This document shows, one piece after another, positions 57,206-64,000 of a stretch of 64,000 nucleotides of DNA (position 1 is the stretch's first letter; the number at the start of each line of letters is the position of its first letter). Source of the stretch: Odocoileus virginianus. Its lineage: Eukaryota; Chordata; Mammalia; Artiodactyla; Cervidae. Both the position numbers and the translations under genes were made by a program. The stretch lies in NCBI RefSeq assembly GCF_023699985.2, contig NC_069703.1:24095857-24159856 (forward strand), in the 5' to 3' direction. Below the pieces are notes generated by a model. The model saw only the letters and a list, made by a program, of their open reading frames with translations. It was not told the DNA's origin and made no database searches.

Positions 57206-57524
57206 CACAGGACCTATGCATTTGTGTGTTTACTTTTGATTCTCAGCCTTTAAGCCTCATTCCTTTCCTCTCCTGATGTCTTTCATGCCCTGAAATACAT
57301 TCGGTCAAACCTGGCCATAGAACAAGTTTCATATCTACTATCATAACTGTCTTCAAGGTTTCAGATCAATAAGAACTCTTTAACCTTGGTACCTCTTCTT
57401 CACAGATGGGAAACTGGGACCCTGACTGATCAAACAATTTCCCTGAGATCAGTGGGTTGCTAGAAGAGTGAGAGTTGTAACATAGGTTTCCTGAGTTCCA
57501 AGAGAAGTGATTAGCCAAGTAAAC
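57206..57524. other. No recognised feature
   Basis: Nothing recognised in this 320-bp stretch between the SINE and the MER5A-like fossil. Confidence 0.35.
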
Positions 57525-57692
57525 TCTCACTATTGAACATGTGGTCCCTGGACCAGCGGCATGGGCATCATGTGGAAATGGGTTAAAAATACAGATTCTC
57601 AGGCTCAGCTCCAGACCTACTGAATCAGCATTTACATTTTATCAATGTCCAAGGTGATTCATATACAAATTAAAGTTTGAGCAACTTTGAAC
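57525..57692. mobile_element. MER5A-like hAT fossil
   Basis: 'atgtggtccctggaccagcg', 'agattctcaggctcagctcc', 'acctactgaatcagcattta', 'aggtgattcatatacaaatt' and 'agtttgagcaactttg' match the MER5A order end to end. Confidence 0.8.
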
Positions 57693-60239
57693 TAGACTCC
57701 TCTGTATTGAAGCAAATCTCCCTGAAACACACTCCATAGCTTGATAGGTTTGCTTTGCATCTGTGAGGTTTCTTCTGAGTCCTGGCTACCCCTGATAGAA
57801 GTCTATGAGAAGACAGACACAAGTCTTGGCCTTGGTTTCATCATCTTGATTCTGGAATTTGGATTTCAGATTAACTGCACTTGTGAAGAGTTTCAAGTGC
57901 AGTGACAAAGCAAGTGGAAATTCTTTTCTAGGCAATTATCTTTCTCTGTGCTTACCTATTTGTAGTTTGCTGATTCAATTTAATATCTGCAAACCTATTG
58001 GTAAAAACAGAGGCATCGTCGCTTTAACTGCCTTTATCTGTTTCTTGGAATATATTATCTGCCATTTTCCAAGAGCCTCATGGGATATTTCAATATCCAA
58101 AATGATTTTTATTGTTTTCCCAAACTGTAATAAAAGAGGTGTTATCGTTTTCATTCCCCTGACTGGATTTTAAATTTAGAGGAAGCCCAGCGCATGCATT
58201 TGACAAGGAGAGGTGTAAAGTAAAATCTATTTGATACCAGAATTGAAATGAATCACTGGCATAGGAAACAGTGATGAATATTTTCTTGCATAGAGAAAGT
58301 GTTGTCAGATGTAACCACTATCATATCAGTTCATGTATAAAGGACACATTCCAGCTTAGGGTTTTAAAAGATAAGTGCTGAGTAATCGTGAAAAATCAGT
58401 GTTTAAGCAATTTCCAGGTAGGAAAGAATAAAGAACGAAAATGAATCTTGAGGCAATAAAAAAACCACTTTTGAATATTTTCTTTTTTTTTTTTTTCATT
58501 TCCAAATAAACATCCTTTTCATATGAAAGACTCTCGAAAAGGGATTGTAATGGGAGGTGTGTCCTGCACATTCATGAATGTATCCGTGGTTTGAGACTGA
58601 ATTTATTTTATGTTCCTGAATGTTTCTGCCAACTGAGAGGAGACCTTTAGAGTGTACATTATTTAAGAAGATATGAGACAAGCCAGGGATGGTCCACAGA
58701 TTGGCAGCCTCTGCCTATCGTAATTTGAACCTAGAATCAGTGTTTTGCTCAATATCACAGCAAGCCTCAGCAAGTCGAGTTCCTGAAACCCATCTTCTAT
58801 GGTTCTTCTAACTCTACATGCCTAAAAATTAGGGTGAATGGCAAAATTAAAACCACCCTCCCTGCAAAATTCACTAAACCTACTGCTTCTATCTCTGATA
58901 CAGAGGAGAATCTGAGTATGACTAATGCCTTCAGACAAAGGTCACAAATCTGAGCCTTCAACATTCAGAAATATGCAGAAAAGACACCCCCTCAAACTTG
59001 CCAAAATATTTAGTCACACACAAGTTTAACTGACATCAGTAACTCATAATTAATTAGTAAGTAGATGAGGAAAATAAAAACCCAGTAACACTGGGCCTAG
59101 CAGAAGGGGGACAAGAAATAATGGCTGATGTGACATTCACCCTCACCCCTTCATGGAATATTCCTCACTTGTCCACGAAGATGAAGGTCATAATCATTGA
59201 GAAATGGTTTTAGACTCTGGCCACCAGCTAGGCTGACATTTGTCCTCACACACATTCTCACTTTTGTGACCTTTTGGAGGGGAGCTTCCACTCCCTCCCC
59301 ATCTTTTACTCCCACCTCTGAAAAGCTATTGCCTGAATCTGCTAAAATTCTCTAGCAGTTATCTGTGATGATAACTTTACAATTACAGAAAGTGATACAA
59401 CTTCTGGAAGGCAAGATAAAAATGCATCTTATTTCCACTTTGCCATGTTGATGCATTTACCTTACTTTCAATTTTGAAATTCCTCAACAGTGAGCAAAAG
59501 AATGTTCTTTGACATTTGTGGTGATGTTATTATTAACTCAGTCTTTATTGTTTAGGAGATACAAAATGATGCTATTTGAGAGGAAAATTTAAAATTCCCT
59601 GGCTTCCATGCCATATATATGTATATACGTATACAACTTCACAGTCAAAGAAAGAGGATTGTCTTAGTACCTTAGTAACAGAAAGGATATTTTTGTTGAA
59701 ATCTAAGTCAAAAGTTCACAGTGATTCCTAGTAGCATACAAATGATATCTTCTATATATTTTACATTAAGGTAGCCTAGAATACTTTTATGCTACTCTAA
59801 TTACTTTCCTTCTTAGAAATTACTCTTGAAAATTGAAGAAAAAAAATAATGTGCTAAGAATCATGGCTGCTTTGCAAACAGTTCAGGTGTACTTTTAAGG
59901 CATCTCAAGCAAAATGCATTTTGGAAGGCTTTGGTTTATATCTTTCAGATATCATTTTTCCTTTTGAAGACTTTCATACACTTTGAAATCTCTTCCTTGA
60001 AAAAGAATAAATGAAAGATGATGGCATTCTTAAATATGAATGATTCATTGGTGTTAAGCATAGGATTTTGGCTCTTGGGTGTATCTATAAAACATATATT
60101 TGAAGAGTGTTTCATGTCCCTCCCACCAGCTCTTCCTTTACTCACATTCTTCTAATGTTGGTTCTGAGCAAGTGCTACATTTATACTAGCATCTCAAGGT
60201 CCCTGTGAGAGAAATATTTCATGTTCAGTTAAGTTCCAA
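57693..60239. other. 2.5-kb repeat-poor stretch
   Basis: No named repeat recognised. It contains a 10-bp perfect hairpin at 57874-57903 and a T run at 58480-58496. An open frame at 57859-58173 (104 codons) has no identifiable domain. Confidence 0.4.
57874..57903. repeat. 10-bp perfect inverted repeat
   Basis: 'actgcacttg' (57874-57883) and 'caagtgcagt' (57894-57903) are separated by a 10-nt loop. No longer stem extends from it. Confidence 0.85.
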
Positions 60240-60241
60240 CA

Positions 60242-61397
60242 CAGTTGTTGCTGTTGTTCGGTTTCTCAGTTGTGTCTGACTCTTGTGACCCCATGAACTA
60301 TAGCATGCCATGCTTTCTTCAACATCTCCCAGAGACTGCTCAAACTCATGTCCATTGAGTCACAGATGCCATCCACCCACCTCATCCTCTTCCATCCCCT
60401 TCTCCTTCTACCTTCAATCTTTCCCAGCATCAGGGTCTTTTCAAATGAATCAGCTCTTTGCATCAGGTGGCCACAGTTATGGAGCTTCAGCTTTAGCATC
60501 AGTTCTTCCAATGAATATTCAGAGTTGATTTCTTTTAGGATTGAGTGGTTTGATCTCCTTACAGTCCAAGATACTCTCAAGAGTCTTCACCAACACCACA
60601 GTTCAAAAACATCAGTTCTTCTGTGCTCAACTTTCTTTATGGTCCAAAATTCACATCCATACATGACTACTGGAAAAACCATAGCTTTGACTATTTGGAC
60701 CTTTGTCAGCAAAACAACGTCTCTGCTTTTTAATATGCTGCCTAGGTTGGTCATAGTTTTTCTTCCAAGAAGCAAGTATCTTTTAATTTCATGGCTGCAG
60801 TCACCATCTTCAGTGATTTTGGATCCCAAGAAAATAAAGTCTTTCACTGTTTCCACTGTTTCCCCATCTATTTGCCATGATGGGGCCGATGCCATGACCT
60901 TAGTTTTTTGAATGTTGAGTCTTAAGCCAGCTTTTTCACTCTCCTCTTTCATTTTCATCAAGAGCATCTTTAGTTCCTCTTTCTGCCATAAGGGTGGTGT
61001 TATCTACATGTCTGAGGTTATTGATGTTTCTCCCAGCAATCTTGATTCCAGTTTGTGCTTCATCCACCCTGGCATTTCTCATGATGTTCTTTGCATAAAA
61101 GTTAAATAAGCAGGGTGACACTATACATCCTTGATGAACTCCTTTTCCAATCTTGAGCCAGCCTGTTGTCCCACATCCAGTTTTAACTGTTGTTTCTTGA
61201 TCTGGTTACAGATTTCTCAGGAGACAGGTAAAGTGGTCTGGTATTCCCATCTCTTTATGAACTTTCCACAGTTTGTTGTGATCAACACAATCAAAGGCTT
61301 TAGTGTAGTCAGTGAAACGGAAGTAGGTGTTTTCTGAAATTCTCTTGCTTTTTCTGTGATCCAACGGATGTTGGGAATTTGATCTCTGGTTCTAACA
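60242..61397 (-). mobile_element. BovB LINE, 5'-truncated, reverse orientation
   Basis: About 1.15 kb of antisense BovB. The 3' end is at 60242 ('gttgttgctgttgttcggtt') and the truncation at about 61397 ('tttgatctctggttcta'). Minus-strand frames 60967-60587 and 60580-60266 cover the RT C-terminal half in one phase. The frame at 61121-60936 is shifted, with a small deletion near 60975 next to the catalytic box. The box itself reads 'HVDN' in place of 'YADD', so both catalytic aspartates are altered. Confidence 0.94.
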
Positions 61398-61494
61398 TGG
61401 TGGAAATGTTTAAATTATGCATCCAGGTAATAGTCATAGAGTATATATACTCAAACTATTTGTGCCATACCACAGTTAAGAGTCAGTGGCCTAT
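61398..61494. other. Unassigned
   Basis: A short AT-rich spacer between the BovB and the nested stack. Confidence 0.35.
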
Positions 61495-61857
61495 TTCATT
61501 CATTCATTCATTCATTCTTCAACAAATATTGAGTGCCTGTGTATCCATATATATTCTTTTTTTCTAAGCTTTGAGACTAAGGCACTGAACAAGAAAAATA
61601 ATCCCTGTCCTTATGAGGCTTACTTTCTCATATGGGTATCAGAGAACAAGAAAATAGAAGTACTGATGTGGAAAAATTAAAGCAAGGTAAGACAGAGAGG
61701 ATGAAAACTATTTTAGATTGTGTGGTTAAAAAAAGGATACTTGATATCACATGTGGTTTGTCTTTCTCTGTCTGACTCACTTCAAATATGCCAATCTCTA
61801 GGTCCATCCATATTGTGGCAAGTGACACTATTTCATTTATTTTTTACTGAATGAATA

Positions 61858-61914
61858 ATGTGTATATATATATATATATGTATGTATATATACATATATA
61901 TATATGTATATATG

Positions 61915-61948
<34 letters not shown>

Positions 61949-61951
61949 CAC
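61858..61951. repeat. (TA)n-rich microsatellite inside L1
   Basis: A long alternating purine-pyrimidine tract of TA units with interspersed 'tgta' and 'taca' variants, within the inverted L1 part. Likely polymorphic. Confidence 0.95.
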
Positions 61952-62037
61952 CACATCTTTTCTACCCATTGTCTGTCAGTGGGTATTTAGGTTGCTTCCA
62001 TGGCTTGGCTATTGTAAATAGTTCTGCTATGAACAGT

Positions 62038-62262
62038 GAGGGCTTCTCAGATGGTGCTAGTGGTGAGGAACCTGCCTGCCAATTCAGGAGACAAAAGAGA
62101 TGTGAGTTCAGTTCCTGAGTCAAGAAAATTTCCTGGAGGAGAGACTGGCAACCCACTCCAGTATTCTTGTCTGGAGAATCCAAGACAGAAGCCTGGCGGG
62201 CTATGGTTCATAGAGTCACAAAGAGTCAGACATGACTGAAGTGACTGAGCAGACACACATGA
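62038..62262 (+). mobile_element. Bov-tA SINE inside L1
   Basis: Head 'gggcttctcagatggtgcta', body, tail 'tgactgagcagacacac'. The L1 phrase that normally reads 'ctatgaacattgggg' is split around it: 'ctatgaacagtgag' on the left and 'atgaatattggggtgc' on the right, so the flank is a decayed duplication. Confidence 0.93.
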
Positions 62263-62344
62263 ATATTGGGGTGCATGTATCTTTCTGAGTTACAATTTTC
62301 TCTGGATATATGCCTAGGAGTGAGATTGCAGGGTCGTATGTTTG

Positions 62345-62556
62345 CTATTGCTGTTTAGTCGCTAAGTTATGCCCAACTCTTTGTGACCCCGTGAACTATA
62401 GCCCATCATGCTTCTCTGTCCATGGGATTTCCCAGGCAAGAATATTGGAGTGGGTTTCCATTTCCTCCTCCAGGGGATCTTCCTGATCCAGGGATTGAAC
62501 CCATGTCTCCTGCATTGGCAGGTGGATTCTTTACCACTGAGCCACCAGGGAAGCTG
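62345..62556 (-). mobile_element. Bov-tA SINE, reverse orientation, at the L1 inversion junction
   Basis: Antisense Bov-tA from 'ctgtttagtcgctaagttat' to the head 'cactgagccaccagggaagc'. It sits where inverted L1 gives way to sense L1. No firm target duplication was seen. Confidence 0.92.
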
Positions 62557-62827
62557 TATATGTGGAATAAAAAAAAAAAATGATACAAATGAACTTATTT
62601 TACAAAATAGAAATATGTATTTTCGAAAACAGAAATATGTCTATTCACAGACAAACAAAACAAATTTATGTTTACCAAAGGGAGTATCTGGGGAAGGAGG
62701 AGAGATAAATTAGGAGTTGGAGATTAACAGATACATAATACTATTTATAAAATGGTTAAGCAGTAAGGAAGTATGGTGCAAGGAACTATACTTAATATCT
62801 TGTAATAGCCTATAACGGGAAAGAAAT

Positions 62828-62955
62828 AAATAAAGTATATATATATATACATATATATTTCAGTTCTACACAAATATAACACAACATTGGAAATTAAATA
62901 AAGTATATGTATATATATTTCAGTTCTACACAAATGTAACACAACGTTGGAAATT
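62828..62955. repeat. 60-68-bp tandem duplication in the L1 3' end
   Basis: 62828-62895 and 62896-62955 both read 'aaataaagtatat', a TA tract, 'ttcagttctacacaaat' and 'gtaacacaac'-type sequence. The units differ in TA-tract length (68 versus 60 bp) and in a few bases. Confidence 0.9.
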
Positions 62956-63168
62956 AATAGTATTTCAATTGAAAAAAGAATGGGGAAAAAAGTAAAGAAA
63001 GGCTATTGAATAGCTGATATTTGAGCAGATATCTGAATAAAAATTAAGAATGAGCAATGATGAACCATATAAAGATGTGGGTCTGGAAGAGTGTTCTAGA
63101 TGGAGGGAAAAACAGGTACAAAGACCCTGGAGGCAGGACTGAGTTTGGGGTCTTAGAGCAGTGCTCTA

Positions 63169-63745
63169 CAATAGGAATATAACGACAGCCACACATGCAG
63201 TTTTAAAAATTTTAACAAGCACAATAAAAAAGGAAAAATGCTTTCAAAAGTAAAATCAAACAAGTGAAGTTGATTTAACTATATATTTTACCATTTAAAT
63301 GTGAAATCAAAGTCAGCATTATGAATGTAATATTTTACATTTTTTTCATATAACTTTTCCCCAAATCTGGTGGGTATTTTATATATAAAGCATGTCTCAA
63401 CTCAGAAGTGAAATGTTTATGGAATGCAATTGATCTGCATTTTGATTCCATAAAATTTATAATTGATAAAATAGGTTCCCTGTCTTTCTCTGAAGGACTA
63501 GGAAGCCTGGCATGCTCCAGTCCATGGAGTTGCAAAGAATCAGACATGACTGAGTGACTGGACAACAACATGTTCATATATCCATGTTGTCTGGACATAC
63601 CTCAAGTTTTTCTGATCATTAAATTGGTACCCATTTTAAATTTAAATTTACTGAGAATTATATAAGAAATTCAGTTCTTCAGTCTCCTAGCAAACATTTC
63701 AGTTACTCAAAAGGAACATATGGCTAATGGCTACTATAATGAAAA
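63169..63745. mobile_element. Old DNA-transposon fossil (MER-type), split by a BovB tail
   Basis: 'gtgctctacaataggaatat' at the left, 'tctggtgggtattttatata' and 'gcatgtctcaactcagaagt' in the middle, and 'catatggctaatggctacta' at the right match a common mammalian nonautonomous DNA element whose name I do not recall with certainty. Confidence 0.5.
63488..63572 (+). mobile_element. BovB 3' tail only
   Basis: About 85 bp: 'gaagcctggcatgctccagt', 'ccatggagttgcaaagaatc', 'agacatgactgagtgactgg', then 'acaacaaca'. An extreme 5' truncation of BovB inside the DNA-transposon fossil. Confidence 0.88.
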
Positions 63746-64000
63746 GTAAGAAGGTCAAACTGGTTGGAAAAGATCAGCGTATTTGGAGAGTTATACAAAG
63801 GCCAGGAGACAGAAAGCTTAGGTGTCTTGGTTTGGAAATATTTGGATTTCATTTGGCTTGTGCTTGGAAGTCTTTGAAAGTGTGCGAGTAGGTGAATGAC
63901 ACAGTCTGATGTGTGCCTAAGTAGATGTACTCTGGCTTCAGTAGGAGAGACAGTAGAAACATGGAGACCCAGTAGGAGATCATTAGCTAGGTAGGTAAGG

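Larger units (their letters stand above)
61740..62990 (+). mobile_element. L1 with 5' inversion (twin priming), carrying two SINEs
   Basis: The left part (61741-62344, excluding the SINE) is antisense L1 ORF2 end ('ggtttgtctttctctgtctg', 'aggttgcttccatggcttgg', 'tgtatctttctgagttacaa'). The right part (62557-62990) is sense 3' UTR ('tgatacaaatgaacttattt' near 62580) ending in A-rich sequence. The left end of the inverted part ('ttgatatcac') and the start of the sense part ('tatatgtggaata') are adjacent in the L1 consensus I recall, which is the mark of twin priming. Confidence 0.82.
61495..64000 (+). mobile_element. Old mammal-wide repeat hosting several nested insertions
   Basis: Pieces of one old element appear in order at 61495-61738 ('cattcattcttcaacaaata', 'ctgtccttatgaggcttact'), 62991-63168 ('gctgatatttgagcagatat', 'gagtgttctagatggaggg', 'caaagaccctggaggcagga') and about 63755-64000 ('gggcttgtgcttgg'-like region, 'actctggcttcagtaggaga'). 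Between them lie a twin-primed L1 and a DNA-transposon fossil. It runs off the right edge. The family name is not assigned; the same family is at 45036-45365. Confidence 0.6.

Noticed and set aside
57874..57903. Possible microRNA hairpin
   Set aside because: The 10-bp stem does not extend outward. A precursor needs a stem of about 30 bp or more.
61858..62118. Open frame rich in Tyr-Ile repeats
   Set aside because: Translation of the (TA)n microsatellite followed by SINE sequence.

Overview
This window is nuclear DNA from a pecoran ruminant (cattle, sheep, goat or deer lineage). The call rests on its repeats: nine segments of the BovB (RTE-type) LINE, more than twenty Bov-tA/Bov-A SINE units (tRNA-like head, then the body that derives from BovB), and three cetartiodactyl CHR-type tRNA SINEs. 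I cannot separate Bos from Ovis or Capra by eye. Base composition is AT-rich. I found no convincing protein-coding exon, rRNA, tRNA, CRISPR array or bacterial feature. Almost every open frame with recognisable protein similarity is a decayed BovB or L1 frame, so the window is best read as intergenic or deep intronic DNA.

Layout. 1-0.8 kb: old L1, antisense. 1.7-9.9 kb: CHR and Bov-tA SINEs, a 5'-truncated BovB, an ERV-type LTR at 6.7-7.4 kb, old L1, and hAT-type fossils plus MIR at 9.3-9.9 kb. 12.3-17.7 kb: a graveyard of LTR elements (two MLT1-like LTRs, a MER21-like LTR, and an ERVL-class pol/integrase remnant with a downstream LTR). 17.7-21.8 kb: little recognisable. 22.0-25.0 kb: two head-to-head BovB copies, the right one carrying the longest reverse-transcriptase frame here. 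25-33.3 kb: Bov-tA SINEs, a hAT fossil with its 8-bp target duplication, L1, MIR, a solo ERV LTR with a 4-bp target duplication, and a BovB. 33.3-36.5 kb: repeat-poor, with a 36-bp x3 tandem repeat. 36.6-37.9 kb: BovB. 38-49.5 kb: mixed MIR, L1, hAT, a MER21-like LTR, and a BovB that keeps the endonuclease region but has lost the RT. 50.9-57.7 kb: SINEs and L1 segments, one L1 with a clear 24-bp target duplication. 57.7-60.2 kb: repeat-poor. 60.2-64 kb: BovB, then a stack of nested insertions that includes a 5'-inverted ('twin-primed') L1.

How the parts relate. BovB would have supplied the machinery that moved Bov-tA; L1 supplied its own. Several nestings give relative ages: SINEs sit inside MLT1, MER21-like, ERV LTR and L1 copies, L1 sits inside an older mammal-wide repeat, and a BovB tail sits inside an old DNA-transposon fossil. 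No cargo gene or new biological system was recognised. The most informative items are the nested 61.5-64 kb stack, the nearly open BovB RT, the endonuclease-only BovB, and several repeat-poor islands that could hold conserved noncoding elements. Family names come from memory of consensus sequences and need a RepeatMasker run to be firm.
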